Source of the DNA: Allobosea sp039673065
GTDB lineage: Bacteria; Pseudomonadota; Alphaproteobacteria; Rhizobiales; Beijerinckiaceae
Assembly (NCBI RefSeq): GCF_039673065.1
Contig: NZ_JBDJKW010000002.1
Location: forward strand, 124,001-188,000
Length of the DNA: 64,000 nucleotides
Direction of reading: 5' to 3'
Shown: positions 25,459 through 34,707 of the stretch, in pieces
Layout: every line of letters begins with the position of its first letter
Position numbering within the stretch: position 1 is the first letter of the stretch
Program-made: the position numbers and the translations under genes
The notes under the pieces: generated by a model
What the model was told of the DNA's origin: nothing
Databases searched by the model: none
Seen by the model: the letters and a program-made list of their open reading frames with translations, nothing else

Positions 25459-26943
25459 TCAGCCCGCCTCGGCCAGCAGCGACATTTCCTGCTTGGCGCT
25501 CTCGCCGACCACGTCGGTCAGCGAGGTCGGATAGTCGCCGGTGAAGCAGTGATCGGTGAATTGCGGCCGGGTGGCATCGCGCCGCTCGTGGCCCATGGCG
25601 CGATAGAGCCCGTCCACCGAGATGAAGGCGAGCGAATCGGCGCCGACGAACTGCCGCATCTCCTCGAGCGAATGCGTCGCGGCGAGCAGCTTCTTCTGGT
25701 CGGGCGTGTCGATGCCGTAATAGTCGGGATGGGTGATCGGCGGCGAGGAGATGCGGAAATGCACCTCGCGGGCCCCGGCCTCGCGCATCATCTTGACGAT
25801 CTTGAACGAGGTGGTGCCGCGCACGATCGAATCGTCGACCAGGATGATGCGCTTACCCTCGACCACGCTGCGGTTGGCCGAGTGCTTCAGCCGCACGCCG
25901 AGCTCGCGGACCTTCTGCGTCGGCTCGATGAAGGTGCGGCCGACATAGTGGTTGCGGATGATGCCGAGCTCGAAGGGGATGCCGCTGGCCTGGGCGTAGC
26001 CCAGCGCCGCCGGCACGCCGGAATCCGGCACGGGCACGACCACGTCGGCCTCGGCCGGGGCCTCGCCGGCCAGCACCGCGCCCATCGCCTTGCGGCGCTC
26101 GTAGATGCTGCGGCCCTTCACCACGGAATCCGGGCGGGCGAAATAGATGTACTCGAAGATGCAGGGGCGCTCGGCCACCGGCGGGAAGGGCTTGTGGCTC
26201 TCGATGCCGCTCTCGGAGATGACGACGACCTCGCCATTTTCGATCTCGCGGACGAACTTGGCGCCGATGATGTCGAGCGCGCAGGTCTCGGACGCCAGGA
26301 TCGGCGCGCCGTCGAGCTCGCCGAGAACCAGCGGGCGGATGCCGAGCGGATCGCGCGCGCCGACCAGCTTCTTGTTGGTGATGCCGACGAAGGCATAGGC
26401 GCCCTCGATCTGGCGCAGCGCATCGATGAAGCGCTCGATGAAGACCGGCTTGCGGCTGCGGGCGACGAGATGCAGCAGCACCTCGGTGTCCGAGGTCGAC
26501 TGGTAGATCGCGCCGTCGCGCACCAGGTTGCGGCGCAGCGTCAGCCCGTTGGTGAGATTGCCGTTATGGGCGACCGCGAAGCCGCCGCCATGCAGCTCGG
26601 AGAAGAGCGGCTGCACATTGCGCAGGATGGTCTCGCCGGTGGTCGAATAGCGGACATGGCCGACCGCCTGCGCGCCCTTGAGCTTCTCGATGACGCTGGC
26701 GTCGGAGAAGGCGTCGCCGACCAGGCCGAGGCGGCGCTCGGAATGGAAGCGCTTGCCGTCGAAGGAGACGATGCCCGTCGCCTCCTGGCCGCGATGCTGG
26801 AGCGCATGCAGGCCGAGCGCGGTCAGCGCGGCGGCGTCGGCATGGCCGAAGATGCCGAAGACCCCGCATTCCTCGCGCAGGCGGTCGGCATTGGGGTCGA
26901 ACACGTCGTCGGACACGCGAGACTGGTTCATCGCTGGCTCCAT
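25459..26943 (-). CDS. purF: Amidophosphoribosyltransferase
   Basis: First committed enzyme of purine synthesis, converting PRPP and glutamine to phosphoribosylamine. The protein has 494 residues. A short propeptide precedes the N-terminal nucleophile Cys26 in ECGVFGIFG, then the class II glutamine amidotransferase domain, then the phosphoribosyltransferase domain with the PRPP loop VDDSIVRGTT. An alternative ATG four codons inside (26931) is possible. It follows cvpA after 17 bases, the classical cvpA-purF pairing. Confidence 0.97.
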   Translation of the reverse strand: MEPAMNQSRVSDDVFDPNADRLREECGVFGIFGHADAAALTALGLHALQHRGQEATGIVSFDGKRFHSERRLGLVGDAFSDASVIEKLKGAQAVGHVRYSTTGETILRNVQPLFSELHGGGFAVAHNGNLTNGLTLRRNLVRDGAIYQSTSDTEVLLHLVARSRKPVFIERFIDALRQIEGAYAFVGITNKKLVGARDPLGIRPLVLGELDGAPILASETCALDIIGAKFVREIENGEVVVISESGIESHKPFPPVAERPCIFEYIYFARPDSVVKGRSIYERRKAMGAVLAGEAPAEADVVVPVPDSGVPAALGYAQASGIPFELGIIRNHYVGRTFIEPTQKVRELGVRLKHSANRSVVEGKRIILVDDSIVRGTTSFKIVKMMREAGAREVHFRISSPPITHPDYYGIDTPDQKKLLAATHSLEEMRQFVGADSLAFISVDGLYRAMGHERRDATRPQFTDHCFTGDYPTSLTDVVGESAKQEMSLLAEAG

Positions 26944-26960
26944 GGGACGGGGGACGCCGG

Positions 26961-27662
26961 TCAGGGCCGGGCGGGCTTAGCCGTCGAACCGGTCGAATCG
27001 ATGACGCGCTGCAGCGCCTGCCTGTCGGTGGCCGGGGCCTGGCTGCGGCGGTCGGTCCCGGTCGGGGCTGGCGACTGCGCGGGCGGGGTCTGCCCCGGCG
27101 CGGTGCGCGGCTCCTCGGCTGGCGCCTCGGTCGGCTCCGGGCCGGCCTTGGACGGGATCAGCTTCTTGAAGAAGTCCGAGTTGACGTCCTGCGGCAGCAT
27201 GGCCAGCAGGCTGCGGCCGGTCTCTTCGAGAATCGGCTTGGCGCGCGCCTCGCGCGCCCAGACGGGCTGCATCTTCTCGGGCACCAGCGCGGTGAAGAAC
27301 AGGTAGCCGACGACGGCGAGCAGCAGGCCGCGGGCCGCGCCGAAGACGAATCCCAACGTGCGGTCGAGCGCGCCGATGCGGGAATCGAGCACGAAGTCCG
27401 AGATGCGCGCGGTGATGAGCGAGACAACGATCAGCGTCGCCAGGAACAGCGCCGCGATCACCGCCACCAGCGCCACCGTCTGGTTGGGGATGTGCTGCTG
27501 CGCGAAGGGCATCAGCTGGGGATGGAAGATCCAGGCGACGACGGCCGCGGCCGCCCAGGAGGCGATCGCGAGAACCTCGCGCGTCAGCCCCCGCACTGCC
27601 GCGAGCAACGCCGAGATGAGCACCACGCCGATGACGACGAGATCGAGAATGGTCACAGGCAT
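26961..27662 (-). CDS. cvpA: CvpA family membrane protein
   Basis: Protein of 233 residues with four transmembrane helices in the first 130 residues and the CvpA start TILDLVVIGVVLISALLAAVRGLTREVL. A Pro/Ala-rich cytoplasmic or periplasmic tail with RSQAPATDRQALQRVIDS follows. CvpA is linked to colicin V export and to envelope homeostasis in Gram-negative bacteria. The gene lies between radA and purF on the minus strand. Confidence 0.94.
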   Translation of the reverse strand: MPVTILDLVVIGVVLISALLAAVRGLTREVLAIASWAAAAVVAWIFHPQLMPFAQQHIPNQTVALVAVIAALFLATLIVVSLITARISDFVLDSRIGALDRTLGFVFGAARGLLLAVVGYLFFTALVPEKMQPVWAREARAKPILEETGRSLLAMLPQDVNSDFFKKLIPSKAGPEPTEAPAEEPRTAPGQTPPAQSPAPTGTDRRSQAPATDRQALQRVIDSTGSTAKPARP

Positions 27663-27769
27663 GTCTGGGCCGCTTCGCTGAGAAACCGGGGCCGGCCCGC
27701 GTCAAATGGGGAGGCCGGACGGCTTTTGCTATACTCGGTCGCAGGGTGCGCGTCACCCATGCAGTCGGC

Positions 27770-29170
27770 TCATTTTGCAGCGCGGCGCGGGGCCGTGGCC
27801 GCGATCTCGGCGACGAGTTCCCCGACATGGGCCAGCCGGCGCAGCCTGAGCCCGCCGCCATCGCCGATATCGGCGCCCGCCGCGGGAAGTACCGCGCTCT
27901 CGAAACCGAGCTTCGCCGCCTCGCGCAGCCGCGCAGAAGCGACCGAGACCGGCCTGATCGCGCCCGAGAGTGCGATCTCGCCGAAATAGACCGCGCCCGA
28001 GGGCAGGATCGCGCCCGTCAGCGAGGAGATCAGCGCCGAGGCGACGGCGAGATCGGCCGCGGGCTCGCCGACGCGCAGGCCGCCCGCGACGTTGAGATAG
28101 ACGTCGTGCTGTCCGAGCTTGAGCCCGCCATGGGTCTCCAGCACCGCCAGCACCATGGCGAGGCGGCTGTTCTCCCAGCCGACCACGGCGCGGCGCGGCG
28201 TGCCGAGCGCGCTCGGCGCCACCAGCGCCTGGATCTCGACCAGAACCGGCCGCGTGCCCTCGATGCCCGCGAGCACGGCCGCGCCCGGCGCGCTCTGGTC
28301 GCGGCCGGCGAGGAAGAGCGCGGAGGGATTGCCGACCTCCGAAAGGCCGAGCCCGGTCATCTCGAACACGCCGATCTCGTCGGTGGCGCCGAAACGGTTC
28401 TTCTGGCCGCGCAGGATGCGGAAGGCGTGCGTGCCCTCGCCCTCGAAGGAAAGCACGGCGTCGACCATGTGCTCGACGACGCGCGGACCGGCGATCTGCC
28501 CGTCCTTGGTGACGTGGCCGACCAGGATCAGGCAGGCGCCGGACACCTTGGCGTAGCGGATCAGCGCCTGCGCCGAGCCGCGCACCTGGGTCACGGTGCC
28601 CGGGGCGCTCTCGACCTCCGACGACCACATGGTCTGGATCGAATCGATCACCACCAGCGCCGGGCGCTCGCCCTGGCCGAGGGTGGCGATGATGTCCTCG
28701 ACGTTTGTTTCGGCTGCGAGGTCGACCGGCGCCTCAGCCAGCCCCATGCGCTGGGCGCGCAAGCGGACCTGGCTGGTCGATTCCTCGCCCGAAACATAGA
28801 CGACGCGGCGGCCCTGCACCGCCATGGCGGCGCAGGCCTGCATCAGTAGGGTCGACTTGCCGATGCCCGGATCGCCGCCGATCAGCAGGACCGAGCCCGG
28901 CACGAAGCCGCCGCCGGTGACGCGATCGAGCTCGCCGATGCCGGAGACGATGCGCGGCGCGTCCTGCGTCTCGCCCTTCAGGCTCTCCAGCGCGAAGATC
29001 CGCCCCCGGGCCCGGCCGCCGGAGGGAACGCGCCCGCCGCCGGGGACCGGAGCGGCCTTGGCCTCCTCCGAAAGCGAGGACCAGGTGCCGCAGGCGTCGC
29101 ACTTGCCCTGCCAGCGGTGATAGACCGCGCCGCAGGCCTGGCAGATGTAGGATGGGCCGCGTTTGGCCAC
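27770..29170 (-). CDS. radA: DNA repair protein RadA
   Basis: Branch-migration ATPase of 466 residues. It has the N-terminal C4 zinc finger (Cys10, 13, 24, 27), the Walker A motif GGDPGIGKST at 98-107, the RadA-specific KNRFG at 257-261 and a C-terminal Lon-protease-like domain. It acts in homologous recombination downstream of RecA. It follows alr with three bases between them and lies about 107 bases before cvpA. Confidence 0.97.
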   Translation of the reverse strand: MAKRGPSYICQACGAVYHRWQGKCDACGTWSSLSEEAKAAPVPGGGRVPSGGRARGRIFALESLKGETQDAPRIVSGIGELDRVTGGGFVPGSVLLIGGDPGIGKSTLLMQACAAMAVQGRRVVYVSGEESTSQVRLRAQRMGLAEAPVDLAAETNVEDIIATLGQGERPALVVIDSIQTMWSSEVESAPGTVTQVRGSAQALIRYAKVSGACLILVGHVTKDGQIAGPRVVEHMVDAVLSFEGEGTHAFRILRGQKNRFGATDEIGVFEMTGLGLSEVGNPSALFLAGRDQSAPGAAVLAGIEGTRPVLVEIQALVAPSALGTPRRAVVGWENSRLAMVLAVLETHGGLKLGQHDVYLNVAGGLRVGEPAADLAVASALISSLTGAILPSGAVYFGEIALSGAIRPVSVASARLREAAKLGFESAVLPAAGADIGDGGGLRLRRLAHVGELVAEIAATAPRRAAK

Positions 29171-29173
29171 CCG

Positions 29174-30304
29174 CTAGAGCCCCGTATAGCGGCGCTGGTA
29201 GCGCCGGCCGAGGCTGGTCAGGATTTCGTAGCCGATCGACTTCGCCCCCGTGCCGACCGTCTCGAGATCGAGCGCGCCGCCGATCACGGTGACGGGCGCG
29301 CCGCGCACCGTCGCCTCGGCCGGGGCGTCGCTGACATCGACGATGATCAGGTCCATCGAGACCGTGCCGACGAAGGGGCAGAGCACGTCGCCGACGATGG
29401 CCGAGCCGCCGGTGGCGGCGTCCGTCCAGCTCGCATTGCGCGGATAGCCGTCGGCATAGCCCAGGCTGATCGTGGCGAGGCGGCGGCGGCCCTTGGCGGT
29501 CCAGCGACCGTTATAGCCGATCTGCATCCCTGCCTCGACCTCGCGCGTCTGGATGATTCTGGCGGTGAGGCCGACCACCGGGCGCATCGGATTGGGCCGG
29601 CCCGGCGTCGGGTTGCCACCATAGAGCGCATAGCCCGGCCGGGTGAGATCGTAGGAGGGGCAGCCCGGCAGGAAATGGCCGGAGGAGTTCTTCAGCGAGG
29701 CCGGGATGCCGGGCAGGGCGGCGGCCACGGCCGCGAACGCTTCGATCTGGCGGGCGTTGGCCGGGTCGGCCTCGTCCTCCGAGGAGGCGAAATGGCTCAT
29801 CACCAGCCCGATGCCGGCGGCTGCGATGACGCCGTCGCGCTCGCGCACGAGATCGACGCCCTCGCCCTGCCAGAGGCCGAGCCGGTTCATCGCGGTGTCG
29901 ACATGCAGCGCGGCCGTGGCGAGCTGGGCGCCGCTCTGGCGGAAGGAGGCCCATTCAAGCAGTTCGGCGTGGGAGCCGAGGACGGGGGAGAGCCGGTGCT
30001 CGGCGAAGAGGCCGGCGCTGTCCGGCGGCAGGCCGTTGAGGACGTAGATCGTGGCGTCTCCGGCGACCTTGCGCGCGCGGACGGCCTCGGAGAGATGGGC
30101 GACGAAGAAGCTGCGGCAGCCGGCGCGCGCGAGCGCCGTGACGACCGGCTCGATGCCGAGCCCGTAGGCATCTGCCTTGACCACGGCGGCGGCTTCGGTG
30201 CCGGCGCGCCGGCCGAGATCGCGCCAGTTGGCGACCAGGGCGGCGAGGTCGATGGAGAGGAGGGCGCCGTGGCCCGCCTGAGCGGGCGTGTCGAACTCGG
30301 TCAC
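29174..30304 (-). CDS. alr: Alanine racemase
   Basis: PLP enzyme of 376 residues producing D-alanine for peptidoglycan. The PLP lysine is Lys43 in VVKADAYGLG. A GYALYGGNP segment and the C-terminal domain with GTVSMDLIIVDVSD are present. The GTG at 30304 overlaps the dnaB stop as GTGA and is preferred over a far upstream ATG that would run through dnaB out of frame. The order dnaB-alr-radA is conserved in Rhizobiales. Confidence 0.95.
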   Translation of the reverse strand: MTEFDTPAQAGHGALLSIDLAALVANWRDLGRRAGTEAAAVVKADAYGLGIEPVVTALARAGCRSFFVAHLSEAVRARKVAGDATIYVLNGLPPDSAGLFAEHRLSPVLGSHAELLEWASFRQSGAQLATAALHVDTAMNRLGLWQGEGVDLVRERDGVIAAAGIGLVMSHFASSEDEADPANARQIEAFAAVAAALPGIPASLKNSSGHFLPGCPSYDLTRPGYALYGGNPTPGRPNPMRPVVGLTARIIQTREVEAGMQIGYNGRWTAKGRRRLATISLGYADGYPRNASWTDAATGGSAIVGDVLCPFVGTVSMDLIIVDVSDAPAEATVRGAPVTVIGGALDLETVGTGAKSIGYEILTSLGRRYQRRYTGL

Positions 30305-31788
30305 ATCTGCTCCGGAAGATGCGCGTCGTCGGCGCGGTCGGAGAAGCGTGTCACCTCCGCGTCGAACTGCAGGTTGATCGTGCCGGTCGGGCCGTGACGC
30401 TGCTTGCCGATGATGAGCTCGGCCAGCCCATGGGCCGCCTCCATCTCCATCACCCATTTGTTGTGGTCCTCGGTGCCCGGCCGGGGCTCCTTGCCCTTGA
30501 GGTAGTATTCCTCGCGGTAGACGAACATCACCACGTCGGCGTCCTGCTCGATAGAGCCGGATTCACGCAGATCCGAGAGCTGCGGACGCTTGTCGTCGCG
30601 CGATTCGACCTGGCGCGAGAGCTGCGACAGCGCGATGATCGGCACCGCGAGCTCCTTGGCCAGCGCCTTCAGGCTGGTGGTGATCTCGGTCAGCTCCTGC
30701 ACGCGGCTCTCGCCCTTCTTGGCCGAGCCGGAAAGCAGCTGCAGGTAGTCGATGAACAGGACGTCGAGGCCCTTCTGCCGCTTGAGGCGCCGCGCGCGGG
30801 CCATCAACTGGGCGATCGAGATGCCGCCGGTCTGGTCGATATAGAGCGGCAGCTTCTCGATCTGGGCGGCGACGTCGGAGAGCCGGGCGAACTCGGCCTC
30901 GGTGACGCGGCCCTGCCTGATCTTGTGCGAGGAGATGCCGGCCTGCTCGGCGATGATACGGGTCGCGAGCTGGTCGGCCGACATTTCGAGCGAGAAGAAG
31001 CCGACGATGCCGCCGTCCACGGTCTTGAGCGAGCCGTCGTCCTGCCGCTCCGCCCGCCAGGCCTTCGCCATGTTGAAGGCGATGTTGGTGGCGAGCGAGG
31101 TCTTGCCCATGGCGGGACGGCCGGCGAGCACGATCAGGTCGGAGTGCTGGAAGCCGCCCATGCGGTGGTCGAGATCGCGCAGGCCCGTCGAGATGCCCGA
31201 GAGGCCGCCGGCACGCTGGAAGGCGTTGGCGGCCATGTCGATGGCGAGGCGCATCGCCTGGTCGAATTTCTGGAAACCGCCCTCGTAGCGGCCCTTTTCC
31301 GCCAGCTCGTAGAGGCGCCGCTCCGCCTCCTCGATCTGGGCGCGGGGCTCCATCTCGACGGGCGCGTCATAGGCGGTGTTGACCAGGTCCTCGCCGACGG
31401 TGATCAGCTGGCGGCGCACCGCCAAGTCGTAGATCGTGCGGCCGTAGTCCTGGGCGTTGATGACGGTGGTCGCCTCCGCCGCCAGCCGCGCGAGATATTG
31501 CGGGGCGGTGATGCCGCCGAGATCGACCTCGCCGAGGAAGGTCTTGAGCGTGATCGGCGTCGCGATCTTGCCGGCCCGGATCAGGCTCGACATCAGCTCG
31601 AAGATGCGCCGGTGCAGCTCCTCGAAGAAGTGGTCCGGCAGCAGGAAGTCGGAGACGCGGTAGAGCGCGTCGTTGTTGACCAGGATGGCGCCGAGCAGCG
31701 CCTGCTCAGCCTCGATATTGTGAGGCTGGACGCGATAGCTGGCCTCGGGGGTGTCGAGGCGGGCGACGAGGGCTGTGGCTGTGGACAT
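30301..31788 (-). CDS. dnaB: Replicative DNA helicase
   Basis: Hexameric fork helicase of 495 residues. The N-terminal DnaB helical domain begins near RVQPHNIEAEQALLGAIL, followed by the RecA-like motor with Walker A GRPAMGKTS near 219-227, a FIDYLQLL Walker B and the SRQVESRDDKRP loop. No intein is present. Upstream is a 6-bp inverted repeat, GATAAG/CTTATC, at 31796-31817 close to the start. Confidence 0.97.
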   Translation of the reverse strand: MSTATALVARLDTPEASYRVQPHNIEAEQALLGAILVNNDALYRVSDFLLPDHFFEELHRRIFELMSSLIRAGKIATPITLKTFLGEVDLGGITAPQYLARLAAEATTVINAQDYGRTIYDLAVRRQLITVGEDLVNTAYDAPVEMEPRAQIEEAERRLYELAEKGRYEGGFQKFDQAMRLAIDMAANAFQRAGGLSGISTGLRDLDHRMGGFQHSDLIVLAGRPAMGKTSLATNIAFNMAKAWRAERQDDGSLKTVDGGIVGFFSLEMSADQLATRIIAEQAGISSHKIRQGRVTEAEFARLSDVAAQIEKLPLYIDQTGGISIAQLMARARRLKRQKGLDVLFIDYLQLLSGSAKKGESRVQELTEITTSLKALAKELAVPIIALSQLSRQVESRDDKRPQLSDLRESGSIEQDADVVMFVYREEYYLKGKEPRPGTEDHNKWVMEMEAAHGLAELIIGKQRHGPTGTINLQFDAEVTRFSDRADDAHLPEQM

Positions 31789-31880
31789 GGCTCTGGATAA
31801 GTCAGTGGAAGCTTATCATGAACCTGAACGAAAAGCGAACGCTATCCTTCCTCGGGTTGTCCACACCGCTCAACAGGATA

Positions 31881-31906
31881 GGGGCGCCGTGTCGCCACGG
31901 CGCCCC
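31881..31906 (-). terminator. Hairpin between rplI and dnaB
   Basis: GGGGCGCCGTG at 31881-31891 pairs with CACGGCGCCCC at 31896-31906 around a 4-base loop, 32 bases after the rplI stop on the minus strand. The following minus-strand bases (TATCCTGTTG) contain few consecutive T residues. It may end or attenuate the ribosomal protein transcript before dnaB. Confidence 0.5.
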
Positions 31907-31937
31907 TTGACTTGTACGCGGCGAAAGCCGGTGGACC

Positions 31938-32504
31938 TCAGCGGTCGTCGTCGTCGCCGGCTTCGGCCAGCGCAGCGCCGACCTCGAGGCCGAGATCGTC
32001 GAGATCCAGCTCCTCGCGGGCGGTGACGTTCTCGCCGGCGGCCTGGCGCTCGGCTTCCTCGGCCGAACGGGCGACGTTGACGGTGATCGACACCGAGACT
32101 TCCGGATGCAGCACGACCGGGACGGGGTGCAGGCCGAGGGTCTTGATCGGGGTGTTCATGGTGATCTGGCTGCGCTCGACGGTGTAGCCGTCCTCCTCCA
32201 GCGCGGCGGCGATGTCGCGCGGCGAGACCGAACCGTAGAGCACGCCCGACTCACCCGACTGGCGCAGGATGACAACGCTGTGACCCTCGAGGCTCTCGGC
32301 GACCGAATCGGCCTCCTGCTTCAGCTCGAGGTTGCGGGTCTCGAGCTGGGCGCGCTGGGTCTCGAAGCGCTTCTTGTTCTCCTCGGTGGCGCGCAGGGCC
32401 TTGCCGCGGGCCAGCAGGTAGTTTCGGCCGTAGCCGTCGCGCACGCGGACGGTCTCGCCCATCTGGCCGAGCTTGGCGACGCGTTCGAGCAGGATCACTT
32501 CCAT
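31938..32504 (-). CDS. rplI: 50S ribosomal protein L9
   Basis: Protein of 188 residues with the L9 N-terminal rRNA-binding domain (MEVILLERVAKLGQMGETVRVRDGYGRNYLL), the long central helix and the C-terminal domain. An acidic tail rich in Asp/Glu extends it by about 40 residues beyond the E. coli length. It lies 42 bases after the DUF2232 gene in the rpsF-rpsR-DUF2232-rplI unit. Confidence 0.96.
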   Translation of the reverse strand: MEVILLERVAKLGQMGETVRVRDGYGRNYLLARGKALRATEENKKRFETQRAQLETRNLELKQEADSVAESLEGHSVVILRQSGESGVLYGSVSPRDIAAALEEDGYTVERSQITMNTPIKTLGLHPVPVVLHPEVSVSITVNVARSAEEAERQAAGENVTAREELDLDDLGLEVGAALAEAGDDDDR

Positions 32505-32546
32505 GATGTGGTCTCCTTGAGATGTGCCGTGAGGTTTCTGGAAAAG

Positions 32547-33491
32547 TCAGGCGGCGGGTGTTGCCGGCGGTCTGCGCCGGCGCAGGTCGATCAGCGCGTC
32601 CGCGATGCCGAACAGCGCCAGGAAGGGGAAGACGGTGACCAGCATGATCAGCAGCGCGAGATAGACGCCGAGCAGGGCCGGCGCCCGCCACGCCTTGCCG
32701 CGGCTGAGATCGTGCAGCGCCGCCAGCCCCGAGAGGCCGAAGGCGGCGACGAGCGCGCCGGTCGCGGCGATGCCCGCAAGGCCGGCATAGCCGTCGACGA
32801 AGCTGAGGATGACGGTGGCCCCGAGCGCGCCGACCGCCTTGGCCGGCATGCGGGTCGAGGGAATGAACGGCCAGGGCCGGGGCAGGCGCCCGGAAAGGCG
32901 CACCGTGCGCGCCGCCAGCCAGAGATTGGCGACGATCATCGGCACGAAGGAGGCGCCGGCCGCAGCGGGCACCAGCGCGGCGAGGCGCGCCGACAGCTCC
33001 GGCACGTTGATGTGCGCCGGCAGCCGCATCTCGGCGCCGGCGCCCTGGCCACCGGTCAGCACGAGCTCGAGCCCGCGGGCCATCGCGCTGCGATAGGTCT
33101 CGTAATCGGTGGAGATCGCCATCGCGCCGCCGACGGTGACCAGCGTCGCGACGCAGGCGATCCAGACGAGGAGGCGACCGAGCGGGTACCATTCGGCATG
33201 GCCCTTGTCGTCGACGCGGGCCAGCAAGGCGAGATAGGCGATCCACCAGGCCGGAAGCGCGGCGCCGACCGCGAAGGCGAGGCCGAGCGGCAGCTTCAGC
33301 ACGATCGCGACGGCGGCGGTGCCGGCGGCGGCGGCGATCAGGCCGGCGCGGTGGTTCCAGCCGAGGGCCGCGATGAAGACGGGCAGGGGTGCGACATAGG
33401 ACAACAGCAGCGCCAGCGGCGATCCGGTGATCACCACTGCGAACAGAAGGGCCGATACCAGCCCTGCGCCGATGCCTACGATGGGTAACAT
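32547..33491 (-). CDS. DUF2232 family multi-pass membrane protein
   Basis: A 314-residue protein with about eight to nine hydrophobic helices, starting LPIVGIGAGLVSALLFAVV. DUF2232 proteins are regularly found between rpsR and rplI in Alphaproteobacteria. Their function is unknown, and some share features with the YybS proteins of Firmicutes that occupy the same locus. The ATG at 33491 begins the first helix; the longer frame start at 33599 would overlap the hairpin-free leader and adds hydrophilic sequence. Confidence 0.88.
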   Translation of the reverse strand: MLPIVGIGAGLVSALLFAVVITGSPLALLLSYVAPLPVFIAALGWNHRAGLIAAAAGTAAVAIVLKLPLGLAFAVGAALPAWWIAYLALLARVDDKGHAEWYPLGRLLVWIACVATLVTVGGAMAISTDYETYRSAMARGLELVLTGGQGAGAEMRLPAHINVPELSARLAALVPAAAGASFVPMIVANLWLAARTVRLSGRLPRPWPFIPSTRMPAKAVGALGATVILSFVDGYAGLAGIAATGALVAAFGLSGLAALHDLSRGKAWRAPALLGVYLALLIMLVTVFPFLALFGIADALIDLRRRRPPATPAA

Positions 33492-33635
33492 GTCCGTCCT
33501 GCTGTCCCGCTGCTCGGCGCCTGCATCCCCGACCGGGGTGGCGCCATGATGGCAGGGTGAGAGGCGCTTCGGCCTCAACATACCCGGAGGGAATTCCACC
33601 CCCGGGCGACCTGGTCTCGATTGCGTAAAGTCAGT

Positions 33636-33664
33636 GGGACCGGCGGCTGAGCGCCGCCGGTCCC
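33636..33664 (-). terminator. Strong hairpin directly after rpsR
   Basis: GGGACCGGCGGC at 33636-33647 pairs perfectly with GCCGCCGGTCCC at 33653-33664 around a 5-base loop. On the minus strand it begins 11 bases after the rpsR stop. The next bases (ACTGACTTTA) are not a true T-tract, so partial termination or 3'-end protection is more likely than full termination. It would lower expression of DUF2232 and rplI relative to rpsF-rpsR. Confidence 0.55.
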
Positions 33665-33674
33665 GTAATCCGTG

Positions 33675-33920
33675 TCAGCGGATTAGATAGGGCAGCAGGC
33701 CCAGGAAGCGGGCGCGCTTGATCGCCTGGGCGAGCTCGCGCTGCTTCTTGGCCGAGACGGCGGTGATGCGCGACGGCACGATCTTGCCGCGCTCGGAGAT
33801 GTAGCGCGAGAGCAGGCGCACATCCTTGTAGTCGATCTTCGGCGCGCCCTCGCCCGAGAACGGGCAGGACTTGCGACGGCGGAAGAAGGGGCGACGGGCG
33901 CCGGCAGAAGCGGTCGACAT
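33675..33920 (-). CDS. rpsR: 30S ribosomal protein S18
   Basis: Protein of 81 residues with the S18 signature: RRRKSCPFSGEGAPKIDYKD, then RYISERGKIVPSRITAVSAKKQRELAQAIKRARFLGLLPY. It pairs with S6 on the small-subunit platform. It lies three bases after rpsF. Confidence 0.97.
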   Translation of the reverse strand: MSTASAGARRPFFRRRKSCPFSGEGAPKIDYKDVRLLSRYISERGKIVPSRITAVSAKKQRELAQAIKRARFLGLLPYLIR

Positions 33921-33923
33921 CGA

Positions 33924-34364
33924 TCAGGCCTCCACGGCGGCGGTTTCGGTGGACTCGTCCTCGCGGCGCGGACGCTCGCGACGCGGGCCGCGATCGAAGC
34001 CGGAGCCGCCACGGTCGAAGCGGTCGCCACGATCGTCGCGATCGCGCTTCTGCATCATGACCGACTGGCCTTCCTCGAGCGCCTCGACGCGCACGGTGAG
34101 GAAGCGCAGGACGTCCTCGTTGATGCGCAGCTGGCGCTCCAGCTCGGCCACGGCGGCCGGCGGGGCGTCGATGTTCAGCAGCGAGTAGTGAGCCTTGCGG
34201 TTCTTCTTGATGCGATAGCCGAGGGACTTGACGCCCCAGTACTCGACCTTGGCGACCGAGCCGCCATTCGCCTCGATGATACCCTTGAACTGCTCGATCA
34301 GGGTGTCGACCTGCTGCGCGCTGATGTCCTGGCGCGCGAGCAGGACGTGCTCGTACAATGCCAT
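33924..34364 (-). CDS. rpsF: 30S ribosomal protein S6
   Basis: Protein of 146 residues. The first 95 form the S6 fold (ALYEHVLLARQDIS, KVEYWGVKSLGYRIKKNRKAHY). The last 45 are an Arg/Asp/Gly-rich charged tail, longer than in E. coli but of a kind seen in Alphaproteobacteria. The ATG at 34364 gives the conserved MALYEHV start; an ATG 21 bases upstream would add seven residues. Confidence 0.96.
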   Translation of the reverse strand: MALYEHVLLARQDISAQQVDTLIEQFKGIIEANGGSVAKVEYWGVKSLGYRIKKNRKAHYSLLNIDAPPAAVAELERQLRINEDVLRFLTVRVEALEEGQSVMMQKRDRDDRGDRFDRGGSGFDRGPRRERPRREDESTETAAVEA

Positions 34365-34707
34365 GTGTGGCCTTTCTCTCTTCACATGCTTCGTTCGGCG
34401 CGGAGCCCTTCGAGCCCTGGATAAAGGCCCGACAGGATTTCATCGAAGGCGGAGACACGGGATGCGGGCCCTGGCGGATCCCACGACGGCCGCCCCGCAG
34501 ACCGGGACGACCGACGCCATCCGTTCAGCCTCCGGCCGAACAAGCAGGGCGGTCGTTACAGCCGAACGGGCCCTGACGCAAGACGAAACCATCGGAAAAC
34601 GCCCGCACAAGAGGAGAATCGTGCAGGCGGCGCCTTGACTTGCCCTGCCGCACGGTGCGACTGCGCCGCGACGGTTAACGAAATGTGATCTTCAGGACCA
34701 GTTCGGC
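34365..34707. other. Divergent promoter region between rpsF and fabD
   Basis: About 343 bases without a gene. It must hold the promoters of the minus-strand ribosomal unit and the plus-strand fatty-acid unit. A CTTGAC -35-like hexamer at 34634-34639 points toward fabD but lacks a good -10. On the minus strand TTGCGT and TAACGA are 17 bases apart and could serve rpsF. A lone GTTAAC lies at 34674-34679. No RNA gene or repeat was recognised. Confidence 0.4.
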